Part shown: positions 11,575-22,842 of the stretch, in pieces
How positions within the stretch are numbered: the stretch's first letter is position 1
Layout: each line of letters begins with the position of its first letter
From: Conchocele bisecta
Taxonomy: Eukaryota; Mollusca; Bivalvia; Lucinida; Thyasiridae
DNA length: 64,000 nucleotides
Direction of reading: 5' to 3'
Assembly (NCBI GenBank): GCA_029237695.1
Contig: CM055266.1
Coordinates: forward strand, 116,391,370 to 116,455,369
The notes under the pieces: model-generated
Databases searched by the model: none
What the model was told of the DNA's origin: nothing
What the model saw: only the letters and a program-made list of their open reading frames with translations
Made by a program: the position numbers and the translations under genes

Positions 11575-12960
11575 AACTAGAAAATGTGCTCATAGAACAC
11601 GGATGCCCCACATATCGCTTGATAGTAAACATGGCAAAAGTCCAAAAGGGGGAGATAATCCATGGTTCAGTGTCAAAGAAACTAAAACTAGAAATGTGGC
11701 CTGTCGGCACACGAATGCCCCCGCTGGCAGCCAAAGAAAACGAGGCATATTTGATTATAAGCCATTTACCCGAGCGTTAAGGTTTTGAACGCACCTTGAC
11801 CCTGGGCTTAGTGGGGGCGGGACGAATGCGGATTTGTCACAGGGCAGTAGAGGACCATTGTAGCAATGCGTGTGTGAAATGTGAAGCAGATCCGAGCAAG
11901 GAAACACAAATTATAAGCCATTTAACTGAATGTTAAGGTTTCAAACGCACCAAGTCTGTGACCTTGACCCTGTGCTTAGCGGGGGCAGGACGAATGTGGA
12001 TTTGTCACAGGGCGGTAGAGGACCATTGGAGCAATGCGTGTGTGAAAGTTAGTGTAGGATTGAGAAACGCGCACGTAGATGTGTCCCAAAGTGGCAAGTA
12101 AACAATTAAAGTGGAAAAGGTGAAGGTCACAAAGGTCAAGGTTGAAGTACTGGGTGGTGAGTGTGTTAGGGCATGTTTCATATGTATCATGTGTATAAAT
12201 ATTTAAGCGATTGGCAAAAGTATTGAGAAGTTAGTTGTAGGATTGAGAAAACGTGCCACGTAGATTTGTCCCAAAGTGCCAAGCAAACATTTAAAGTGGA
12301 AAAGGTCAAGGCCAAAGGTCAAGGTCGAAGTACTGGGGGGGGGGGGGTGGAGTGTGTAAGGCATGTTCATATGTATCACGTGTATAAACATAATTATTGA
12401 CATAATATGTGAAGCCATGTAGAAGTTACTAAAGAATATGGTAATATCGGGACGTACGGGGGCATAAAAATGTGTTCATAGAAAATGGATGCCCCACATA
12501 CTGCTTTGATAAAAAAACGAGGCAAAATTCCATGTCAAAAAGTTTACGAGTTACAAGACAAAACTGCCAAATTCTAAGTCGAAAAGGAAGAGATAATTCA
12601 TGATCCCGGGGTTGAATAAAGAATCAAAATAAACTTTGCGCATCTACTCATCATAAGGAAGCTACATACCAAGTTTCAGGTGTGTAGCTAGCACGTTTTA
12701 AAAGTTTTAAGACTTACAAGGCAAAATTGCCAAATTCTAATTTGAAAAGGGGGAGATAATCAATGACACCTGGGTTGAATCAAAAATTGAAATAAACTTT
12801 GTGCATCTACTCATCATAAGGAAGCTACATACCAAGTTTCAGGTCTGTAGCTAGTACGGTTTAAAAGTTTTACGACTTACGGGTTGGTGACAGATGGGAC
12901 TGGACGGGACGGACAAGGGTAACACTAAATTCCCCCCTCCACTATCGTGTTGGGGCATAA
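11575..12960. mobile_element. Tandem-core element
   Basis: Head with AATGTGGCCTGTCGGCACAC near 11688, then repeated blocks (CACCTTGACCCTGGGCTTAG; GATGCCCCACAT; TAAGGAAGCTACATACCAAG), then a GGACGGGACGGAC tail. No gene found. Confidence 0.6.
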
Positions 12961-13374
12961 TAAAAATAGCCTAAATGTGCAATCCTTGTAAAAAATATCA
13001 ATATATTGATGGTTCACTTCAAAAACAACAAAAAAGAAATTTGTAGCGCTCGCTTGAAAATAATTTATTAAAAATTCAATATGTGAACTATAACTATTAC
13101 ATTAGTTGTTGAAAAGGAAAATTAATTTTGTTTGTGTTTATTATCAGTGAATATGCCCGTTGTTGTTTATACAAGTATATGAATGAGAATGTGCAAACAT
13201 TGCCCAACAGGAACATAATACACAATGTACTGCATTAAATGAGCCACGATCTGTAAAAATCCACAACACTACTGGACTCGGAAACGATGTGGATTACCAT
13301 CAAGTTGTGTGGATAACACAATGTGTATGTACAATCATGAAATTGTCTGATTGTGGCTCTAATAAGAATTCCGC

Positions 13375-15300
13375 CACGGAAGCGGTGTCGCGCCTACCGA
13401 GGCATTTGACCGTGAACATTACAAGTAAATAAATTACCTTGACCTTCAGAATTTGGATGTGGGGGTGTGTGTAATGAAGCATCATCCGCAGACAAACATT
13501 GATGTGAAATATTATCAATGTCTGGAAAGGGGTTAAAGAGATATTGTGAAAAAACAGTAACTTTAACGCATTTCTGTTACAAATCCGGTGAACATTACAA
13601 GTAAATAAATGATCTTGACCTTCAAAATTTGGATGTGGGGGTGTGCGTAATGAAGCATCATTCCTAGACAAACATTGATTTGAAATATTATCAAAGTCTG
13701 GCAAGGGGTTAAAGAGATATTGTGGAAAAACAATAACTTTAACGCATTTCTGTTACAAAACCGGTGAACATTACAAGTAAATAAATGACCTTGACCTTCA
13801 GACTTTGGATGTGGGGGTGTGCGTAATGAAGCATCATCCCTAGACAAACATTGATGTGAAATATTATCAATGTCTGGCAAGGGGTTAAAGAGATATTGTG
13901 AAAAAACAATAACTTTAACGCATTTCTGTTACAAATCCGGTGAACATTACAAGTAAATAAATGACCTTGACCTTCAAAATTTGGATGTGGGGGTGTGCGT
14001 AATGAAGCATCATTCCTAGACAAACATTGATGTGAAATATTATCAAAGTCTGGCAAGGGTTAAAGAGATATTGTGAAAAAACAATAACTTTAACGCATTT
14101 CTGTTACAAAACCGGTGAACATTACATGGAAATAAATGACCTTGACCTTCAGACTTTGGATGTGGGGGTATGCGTAATGAAGCATCATCCCTAGACAAAC
14201 ATTGATGAGAAATATTATCAATGTCTGGAAAGGGGTTAAAGAGATATTGTGAAAAAACAATAACTTTTAACGTATTTCTGTTACAAAACCGGTGAACATT
14301 ACAAGTAAATAAATGACCTGGACCTTGATAATTTGGATGTTGGGGTGTGCGTAATGAAGCATCATCCCTAGACAAACATTGATGTGAAATATTATCAATG
14401 TCTGGCAAGGGGTTAAAGAGATATTGTGAAAAAACAATAACTTTAACGCATTTCTGTTACAAAACTGGTGAACATTACAAGTAAATAAATGATCTTGACC
14501 TTCAAAATCTGGATGTGGGGGTGTGCGTAATGAAGCATCATTCCTAGACAAACATTGATGTGAAATATTATCAAAGTCTGGCAAGGGGTTAAAGAGATAT
14601 TGTGAAAAAACAATAACTTTAACGCATTTCTGTTACAAAACCGGTGAACATTACAAGGAAATAAATGACCTTGACCTTCAGACTTTGGATGTGGGGGTAT
14701 GCGTAATGAAGCATCATCCCTAGACAAACATTGATGAGAAATATTATCAATGTCTGGAAAGGGGTTAAAGAGATATTGTGAAAAAACAATAACTTTTAAC
14801 GTATTTCTGTTTACAAACCGTGGAACAGGTAACCTTAAAAGTAAATAAATGATCCTGGGACCTTGATAATTTTGGATGTTGGGGTTGGGGTTGGCGTAAA
14901 TGAAGCAATCATCCCTAGACGCAAACATTTGATGTGAAATTATTATTACAATGTCCTGGCAAGGGGTTAAAGAGATATTGTGGAAATAAAAAACAATAAC
15001 TTTAACCGCATGTTTCTGTTACTAAAAAAACTTGAGTGAATCATTACAAGTAAATAAATGATCTTGACCTTCAAAATCTGGATGTGGGGGTGTGCGTAAT
15101 GAAGCATCATTCCTAGACAAACATGATGTGAAATATTATCAAAGTCTGGCAAGGGGTTAAAGAGATATTGTGAAAAAACAATAACTTTAACGCATTTGCC
15201 TTACAAAAAAAACGGACGACACGGACGACGACGCGGACGACGCGGACGACGCGGACGACGCGGACGACGACAACGGAAAATACGACGACTATAGTCGCGC
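13375..15300. repeat. 176-bp tandem array with GAC-rich tail
   Basis: About ten units of 176 bp, each with GACCTTGACCTTCAAAATTT, GTAATGAAGCATCATCCCTA and AACTTTAACGCATTTCTGTT. Units are alternately more similar two apart (higher-order pattern). One unit near 14800-15000 is scattered with one-base insertions. It is bounded by GCGGTGTCGCGCCTACCGAG and a GGACGACGCGGACGAC tract. Confidence 0.95.
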
Positions 15301-15305
15301 CTCTG

Positions 15306-15537
15306 CTAAAGCACAGGCCTGTATAGTAGTATTGGCAAAACGTGTAGATCTAGATGAGACGGCTCGTCTCATCAGGATCTGCACTTTTTGCTAATAATTT
15401 TCATATTTTTGAGAACAAAAACACCCCCTTTTCATAAATGGACTAATCTGAAAATCATTTTGTGGCGATTGGATTGGTTGCAAAATTTACATATCAAAGT
15501 CCATTCTAGTTACTTAAATGTGAAAGGGTGAACTTGT
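15306..15537. mobile_element. TTAA MITE family 1-related, degenerate
   Basis: CACAGGCCTGTATAGTAGTA at the left through TGTGAAAGGGTGAA at the right, with the GAGACGGCTCGTCTCATCAG hairpin. It adjoins the end of the tandem-core element. Confidence 0.6.
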
Positions 15538-16007
15538 CAGTGGACATGAAACGTCACCTCGTACCTCAAATATGATGACAATGTGGTGGTCATATTTTTT
15601 ACACTGACAACACAGGAAACGAATAACAAACGTTGTCAGTGGGTTACATGTTCTTACATGTACGTAACCCTTTCAACCTGGAAATCCTACACTGGCTTGT
15701 TCATACTAAATTTGGAACTATTCCATTAATGACAAAATCCTGATTTTTTTAGAGTAAATTAATAGTGACAAATTCTGCAGATCCTGATGAGTCGGCTCTT
15801 TTCGAGCCGGCTCATCCGGATCTACAGTGTTTGCACTAGGCGGCTTTCATGGCCTCCAGGGTTAAATGTCTGGTAATCACCAACATTACATTACTAACAA
15901 ATTATCAATAGTTTTCTCCGCTGAAAAATTAAAACTGGCAAAGCCATGAAAAAAGTTAAAATGAAAGCGTTTAACGTCCCGGCAACAGCTGAGGTCATAT
16001 GTGGCTG

Positions 16008-18538
16008 TGTCGCGTGACACGTGTATTCTTGTACATTCTGGAATCCGTATAATTGTATGTTTGTGGTGTGTGGTACTGTGTTGTATTGTTGTGCGTATTA
16101 TTGGTTTCACATCCCTGTGATTCCACATACCTGTGGTTTCACACACCTGTGGTTTTTGCACACCTGTGGTTTGGCATGTACATTTGCCATGTGCAATGTG
16201 CGTGTAATAAGGGGGCTTATGTTGTATTGGTGGAGATACGTATGCGTGTCCATTTTGATTTGGATTTAAAATATACGTCTATTTTATGAGCAATGTTTTA
16301 CTGATGTCACGCCATATTTGCCACAGACTATGCATGTGTGTGGTAGAGAACTCGTTGACTGCGTGTGCTGGTTTCGCTAGGGAAAAGATACCTTTTAGTA
16401 TTACGGATGTCCACTGTCCGTGCCAGCCGAGTTTGTCCGCGTGTCAGTGTTTCACCATATAAGGGACCTTCTGTAGGTGAAGCCAGTATACAGCGCAAGA
16501 CCATACCATGGTCTGCCCCTGTTATGTATGCTACGGGTTAGTGTTTCATCATAGCCTGGTACTGGCCAACACGGATATATCAGATCCCATACTGGTGATG
16601 TTTTGTGTCGTGATATTTCCGTAAATGACCACGATATTTGAGTTTAGTATGTGCTACACTCTCATTTGAGTGTATAGCCGTAGGACCGTTATGGAGGGGT
16701 TTTGGCGGGGGCCAAGAAGCGACCTTAGCATTGTCGAGACCAGTCGAGTAGATTTCGGATTATGAGATCTGGGTCTATAGTGTGCAGATTTATGGTAGTG
16801 TGGGGTATACCATGTTGGATGGTATTTATTCCACGAGGGCTGTACACTGGTTTGGTTTGAATTTAAGGCGTGGGAACATATATTTATGCCAAATATAACC
16901 CACGGGTGACATGGCAAAAGCCATGGTGTAGTATTTATGTGAGATGTCGTACGAGGGGTAGGCATATCCATTTATTCCGTGCATGGTTTCCACTGGTGCG
17001 TAATATAAGCGAGTCTCGCTATGTGTTGGCGGCGGGACACATATTTTCTGGTTACAGAAGACTAGTACTGTATTCACCATGACACGGAGGATTTTGGTAT
17101 GTACCTAGAACATTTTATTTCAGCTGTGATTTGCCGTTGTTCGATTCCCGTTTTAGTCTGTTGTGCATCCTGTCTGTCTGTCTGTGCGTATTCGTCCAGT
17201 AATTGGAGATTCATTTCATTTTTGTAGCCTCTTGAGAACGCTCCAGCGTGCCACATTGGACGTTTTGGTCCACTCGTTTGAGGGCAGACCCCCAGTCAGT
17301 GCAGAGTATCGGGTCGTCCGAGTGTCCGTACGTCTGTCTGGCGCAGTGTGTGTAGCAGCTCCGGGTACAGGCCTGTATAGAGCAGTGTGTGATAGCTACC
17401 TCGCGTACAGCAGACAGTCACAGCCATAGTTTAGTGAAGTGAAACGCCCATACACACATATCATATAATTATACTACCACCGAGTTGAATGTCACCTAAG
17501 TGAAACTTTTCCCGGCGTCTTAGCCAACGTGATAATCGCCATTTTTGTATTATATCGGAACTTTACATCCGGTCTACCACTTCCGGTATTACAACCCATT
17601 GATTCACCATGGATACTTTACATCGGGTCTACCACATCCGGGTTGCTACAGTCGAGTGATACCATAGGACATCTGGTCCACCATTTCCGGAGATAATACT
17701 ACTGTGGAACTTTACTTCCGGGAACCAGCTTCCGGAACATTATCGTTATTGACTATCATGTGATGTAACCACATCCGGCTTTGACTTTGACATTCATACT
17801 TTGGAAATATATTGCATAGGCAATATATGTATACTTTGATAGTGTATGGTAATACTCCTATCATGGCATATCATGGCTAAAGGATTGTAGTAAGACTACA
17901 TATATTGTTTATGGATTAATCCACTTGATTGGATTATAGCCATATTGTTGACTAGACCTCATATTGCGGGTGAGGCAGACCTTGGGACCTTGATACTCAG
18001 AGGTTACACTATCTATTGAGATACGCCAGCACTGGGGTAGCTCAGATGATTGTCATTTGTCCTCCAATGTTCGTTATGCCATGTTATACTTGTATGTTAT
18101 TTCACTTTGATTAGCGATCATCAAAGTACTTGTGCATTCATACTATTGTCCACTACGGGACCATTGAGATACCACATACCGAGTTTATTCGTCTATAGCT
18201 TTTAAGTTGCGTTAAAGTATAACAGTCGATTGGCTTACAACCTTGTAGTAATTGAATAGTATCATGCACAGTACAGTGATGTTCGCATATCAATGTATCA
18301 TGTATTCCTGTGTGTTCCCCATGTATTATAGTGTACATTATAAGTGATTAAGTGACTACGTGTACTTATCTACTCTGGCCTATCCCCTTACACTTCAACT
18401 GCATTGTTACCACTTTCGTTCGTCAGATCAAGCTATATTGGCCATAACGTCATAACAATTGAAGTATACTTGGTTCATATGATAATTGGGGGAGACAATT
18501 TGTCTCGATCATTCCTGACCTTGGTAATGACCTTGACA
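16008..18538 (+). repeat. 5' LTR
   Basis: About 2.53 kb, TG...CA bounded, matching 22843-25383 along its whole length. It contains a TAATATAAG stretch near 17001 where the other LTR has TATATAAG. No coding sequence was recognised; short open frames within it are non-conserved. Confidence 0.93.
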
Positions 18539-18539
18539 A

Positions 18540-18557
18540 TGGTGTCAGAAGTGGGGT
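18540..18557 (+). other. Primer binding site
   Basis: TGGTGTCAGAAGTGGGGT starts two bases after the 5' LTR. TGG at the start is the expected complement of a tRNA CCA end. The tRNA was not identified. Confidence 0.7.
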
Positions 18558-19210
18558 GTTTGTTTCCTCTTTTTATAATCAGTTTCTTCAAAGCAGTTGA
18601 AGTAAGGAGGCTAGAATAGCGTACCCCTAGCGTCGTCAAAATTCAATCTTGTATTTGTTTGCCTTCAGTTAAGTAAGTAAGTATGCACTCCAACACTTAG
18701 GCACTAATACATCACCACATACATGATTTGACTACCTAGGTACAGAAGTATAGAGTTGAGACGATCTGGTGAGATAGTGGATGTAAGGGTCATTGTAACT
18801 TTGGATTTGTTTGAATAGTACCTCCCTGTGATGATGGCACAGCGGGTGTTCTAGGTTAGCACTAGACACTTCTGCATCTGAGGCGAGATTACTACCACTA
18901 TTATATTGTGTATGAACAATACTATATCCTGCCAGGTGTCTATAACCAGTCCCCAATATTTGTGTCCAGTACCTTAGAGAGGGAATGGTAAATATACCAT
19001 TACATTAGACTATACACATACCGGATTGACTCACCCGATTGAGAAACTTATACCGTCGTTAGGAGTAGAGACCGGATTGATTTACTTTAACCTTATAGAC
19101 GTGAAGCAAGAGACTCGCACAAATCACCAAGTGATTTGAGTGCTAGAGACCTTGTGTACCGTCGGGTAAAGCGTGTAAATCGATAATCCGGAGTTGAGTT
19201 GAGAGTGAGA

Positions 19211-19612
19211 ATGTCGTCCATTAAGGAGCTAATGGACATAGGCAAAAGCTTAGGGCTAGCAGATTCAGAGTTAAGGGCCTTTGTAAAGGAAGAGCAGGAG
19301 AGAGAAAGACAGGAAAGACTAGAGGCTAGGCAGGCTGAGAAAGATAGGTTAGATGCTGAGCGGTTGGCTAAAGAGGTTGAGCGACAGGCTGAGAAAGATA
19401 GGTTAGATGCTGAGCGGTTGGCTAAAGAGGTTGAGCGACAGGCTGAGAAAGATAAGTTAGCAGTTGAGCGACAGATGGAGAAAGATAGGTTATATGCTGA
19501 GCAGTTAGCTAAGGAGGTTGAGCGACAGGCTGAGAAAGATAGGTTAGATGCCGAGCAGTTAGCTAAAGAGGTTGAGCGACAGATGGGGAAAGATAGATTA
19601 GATGCCAAATGA
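19211..19612 (+). pseudogene. gag: gag N-terminal coiled coil
   Basis: An open frame beginning MSSIKELMDIGKSLGLADSE, followed by about six repeats of an EVERQAEKDRLDAERLAK-type unit. This is a long charged coiled coil typical of the gag N-terminus in this group. It stops at 19612, where a shift in frame separates it from the capsid region. The repeat units may have expanded by slippage. Confidence 0.75.
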
Positions 19613-19619
19613 AGCACAG

Positions 19620-20300
19620 TTAGCTCTAGAATTCAAAATTGCGAGAACTAGACACTAAGCATCAGGTAGAAATGCAAAAGTAGAAAGGGGTGGAGTAGTA
19701 GATGAAGATAGACATGATAGGGACTATGGCAGAGCATTCGGTCCGAAGCTGCCACATTTTGATCAGAATAATGACAACATGGATAGCTACTTAGCTAGAT
19801 TTGAGAGGTACGCAGCAATTCAAAGGTGGGGGAGAGATAAGTGGTCACTACACTTGAGTGCGTTATTGAAGGGGAAGGCATTAGATGTATATTCTAGACT
19901 ACCTATTGATGATGCTCTTGACTATGATAAGTTAGAAATCCGCATTGTTGAAATGTTTTGATCTAACGGAAGATGGGTTCAGACGCATGTTCAAAAACAC
20001 CAAACCTGATCACAGTGAATCATTTGTGCAATATGTCAGTCGGTCAAAGAACTATTTAGATAGATGGTTTGAGTTAGGTAAGGTGAATAGAACATATGAA
20101 GGAGTACTAGACTACATGATCAGAGATCAGATGTTAAGTATATGCAGTCGTGAGCTCTACTTATTTCTCAAAGAGAAAACATTTGACTCGATAGATCAGA
20201 TGGCGGTTCAGGCAGATTACTTTGCAGAAGCTAGAGGAGGTAGCAAGTATGTAGTTCAGAGGAACAGTACTAGCAACAGAACTGAGTACAGGTCAGTAGA
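19620..20300 (+). pseudogene. gag: gag capsid-like domain (frameshifted)
   Basis: Two frames together give the retrotransposon capsid-like domain: FGPKLPHFDQNNDNMDSYLA, RFERYAAIQRWGRDKWSLHL, SALLKGKALDVYSRLPID, then in the next frame DLTEDGFRRMF and YLDRWFELG. The frame break is near 19955. The order and spacing match Ty3/gypsy gag proteins of animals. Confidence 0.85.
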
Positions 20301-20650
20301 TAACCAGAGGCGCAAGGTAAGTAGTGCGGATAATCGATCTAGAGATAGGAGTCGAGATAGGGACAGATATCAGAATAGAGACCACAATAGAAGCCCAAGT
20401 AGGGGTAGTTATGATAGAAGCCCGAGTAGAGGTAGTTATGACAGAAGTACCAGCAGGAACGGCTACGATAGGCATCGCGGGACATGTTACCATTGTGGCA
20501 AAGAAGGTCACATGTCCTACGATTGTCCTAAGCGTGACCGGTCCTCAGCTTACAAAGCAGCAGCAGTCGAGGAAGAGAAACATGTAAGTTTTGCAGATAA
20601 AGAACAGAGAGGTCGGTACAGAGGTAGAAATAGAGGTAGAAGTGGAAGGC
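20300..20650 (+). pseudogene. gag: gag nucleocapsid (RS-rich, CCHC knuckle)
   Basis: An Arg/Ser/Asp-rich stretch is followed by one zinc knuckle, CYHCGKEGHMSYDC (C-X2-C-X4-H-X4-C, about 20486-20528), then a GRGRG-rich basic tail. It binds the RNA genome in related elements. It is continuous with the second capsid frame. Confidence 0.88.
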
Positions 20651-20675
20651 ACACTAGAGGCAGAGGTAGAGGTAG

Positions 20676-21350
20676 ATGGCAAAACACGGAACAACCAGGG
20701 AAAACCAAGGAAATTTCTGTGTGGTTGATACCGACACCACTATTGTATGTTCAGGTAGCGAGATACAGCCGGAGTTGATTAACGGATGTACATTTGGTAT
20801 GGATAGGCTAACCCGTAGCAGAGGGCACATTAAATGGAAAAAGGTCACAGTCATGCGAGATACTGGGTGTACCGGGGTGGTCGTCAGGGAAAGCTTAGTA
20901 CAACCAGATCAGTTTTTAAGCAAAGTTTCAACATGCATGCTGGTAAATAGGAGCAAAATGAGTGGAATTCCTAACGCCCGGGTAGATCTAGATACACCTT
21001 TTTTCAAAGGTCAGGTAGAAGCCCTTTGCATGACAGATACAATGTATGATGTTACCATAGGTAATGTAGACGGGTCAGAGTTACCGGTGATATCCGATTT
21101 TAGAGGCGCTAAATCGTGCGCAGTTGAAACTAGGTCACAAACGACAGCCCGAGACGAATCATATAAGACCCTCAAAGTCCCTACCGCAATCGCGAACGTA
21201 TCACGCGATGAATTCAAAGAGGCGCAGGCACATGACGTCACATTGACGTCAGTTCGAAATAATGCAAAAGACGGAACGGTAACGGTACGGTCAAGTAAGA
21301 ACGGAAACAAATCGAAATTCGCCATACCGAAAAGACTTGTTGTATCGTAA
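20676..21350 (+). pseudogene. pol: Aspartic protease region of pol
   Basis: An open frame in which VMRDTGCTGVVVRESLV (near 20850-20900) carries the DTG active-site triad of retropepsins. TPFFKGQVEALCM and YDVTIGNVDGSE follow, typical of this clade. After it comes AVETRSQ and a linker (FKEAQAHDVTL) that leads directly to integrase instead of RT. Confidence 0.85.
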
Positions 21351-21418
21351 TTTCGAATCGATAGGGTCAGGTAGGATGTACCATCAGCTGGTAGTCCCAA
21401 AAAACACTTAGGACTACC

Positions 21419-22435
21419 GTGATGAAAGTGGCACATGAATCAATCATGGCGGGCCATTTAGGGGTTAAGAAGACAACTGATCGAGTGTTATCAGAATTTT
21501 ATTGGCCAGGCGTGGGCAGTGACATTACACGGTTTTGTAGGTCTTGTGACATATGTCAAAAGACTGTGTCAAAGGGACACATCACCAAGGTTCCGTTAGG
21601 AACTATGCCGTTGATAGACACTCCGTTCAAACGAGTCGCAGTTGATATTGTAGGGCCAATTTTTCCAGCTACCGATCGGAATGAATCGTTACATACTAAC
21701 GTTAGTTGATTATGCAACTAGGTACCCACCCAGAAGCGGTACCACTACCAGGCATCGATGGCCGAACGAGTCGCGGAAGCTCTCGTGGATATGTTCAGTA
21801 GACTGGGTATCCCCGAGGAGATGCTCACCGATAGGGGTAGTCATTTACGTCGGCAGTCATGGAGGAAGTTAGTAGATTGTTATCGCTGAGACAATTAACC
21901 ACGACACCGTAACCACCCACAGTGTAACGGTCTCGTGGAACGGTTCAATGGTACGTTAAAGCAAATGCTTCGTAGAATGGCAAGCGAACGTCCCAAAGAT
22001 TGGGACAAATACATTAACGCGCTCTTATTCGCGTATCGCGAAGTCCCTCAAGAAAGTTTGGCTTTCTCACCGTTTGAACTATTGTACGGAAGGACCGTTC
22101 GGGGTCCGATGAGCATACTAAGAGATCTGTGGTCCGAGAAGGACATAGAGGACAACGTCAAAACGACGTATCAGTACGTCCTCGACTTGCGCGAACGGCT
22201 CGAGAAAACGTGCGAAATCGCGCATGAGAACTTGAAGAGTGCGTCCAAAAAGTACGCAAAGTACTACAACCGTAAGACTCGTAGTAGGCAGTATGCAGTG
22301 GCAGATCAGGTACTTGTACTACTACCGACAGACAACAACAAATTGCTTCTTAGGTGGAAGGGACCATACCCCATAACAGAGGTAGTTAATGAGTGGGACT
22401 ATAGGGTTGACATGGAGGGAAGTTGAAAACCTTTC
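21419..22435 (+). pseudogene. pol: Integrase (frameshifted)
   Basis: The HHCC zinc-binding domain is seen as HESIMAGHLG with CRSCDICQK. The DDE core follows in three frames: AVDIVGPI (first Asp), LVDYATRYP, EMLTDRG (second Asp) and GLVERFNGTLKQML (Glu). Then comes FAYREVPQESLAFSPFELLY and a C-terminal chromo-less tail with LLRWKGPYPITEVV. Frame breaks occur near 21690, 21860 and 22430. The recombinase is therefore inactive as written. Confidence 0.9.
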
Positions 22436-22790
22436 ATGCAAACATGTTAAAGAGGTACGAGACTAGGCTGAGCACCCAAGGGAAGGGAATACTCACTGTA
22501 ATAAATGCGGCCGTGATAGAAGACACAGTAGAGGGGGATCCTAGTCCAAGTGGGTGTAGTGCCGAAGAAAACATGTTATGTCCCAGGGGATTATAGAGTC
22601 CGATACGGAGAGCAAAGTTGACCTGTCGCCTGATTTAGGCAAGAAACAAAAGACCCAAGTCAAAGAGATCTTACGGGAATTCACCCATGTCCTGAGGGAC
22701 GCACCAGGACACACCCATATAGGGAAACATGAGATAAAGTGGGCAGGCTACCTGAGCAGGATATCTGGGTAGATTCAGCTGTGCCAACGT
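22435..22790 (+). pseudogene. pol: RT lead-in joined to RNase H end
   Basis: After integrase, FHANMLKRYE-like text in a shifted frame is followed by DLSPDLGKKQKTQVKEILRE, FTHVLRDAPGHTHIGKHEIK, the segment that normally precedes RT (LSP...FxxVFxDxPG...HxI). The next residues are WAGYLSRI, which resemble the end of RNase H (xADYLSRI). The RT and RNase H cores are absent, so the junction near 22738-22745 marks an internal deletion. Confidence 0.75.
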
Positions 22791-22830
22791 GTCTCGCGAT
22801 TATGCACGAAAGTGTAAACACTTTTTGTTT

Positions 22831-22842
22831 AGGGGGGAGATA
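22831..22842 (+). other. Polypurine tract
   Basis: AGGGGGGAGATA sits immediately before the 3' LTR, the usual plus-strand primer position. Confidence 0.85.

Noticed and set aside
14443..14928. Open frames of 105-161 codons on the minus strand of the 176-bp array
   Set aside because: Each is the same repeat unit read through; start and stop positions recur every 176 bp and no protein family is recognisable.
16021..16289. Small open frames at the start of both LTRs
   Set aside because: They overlap in several frames and differ between the two LTRs through indels; no family resemblance.
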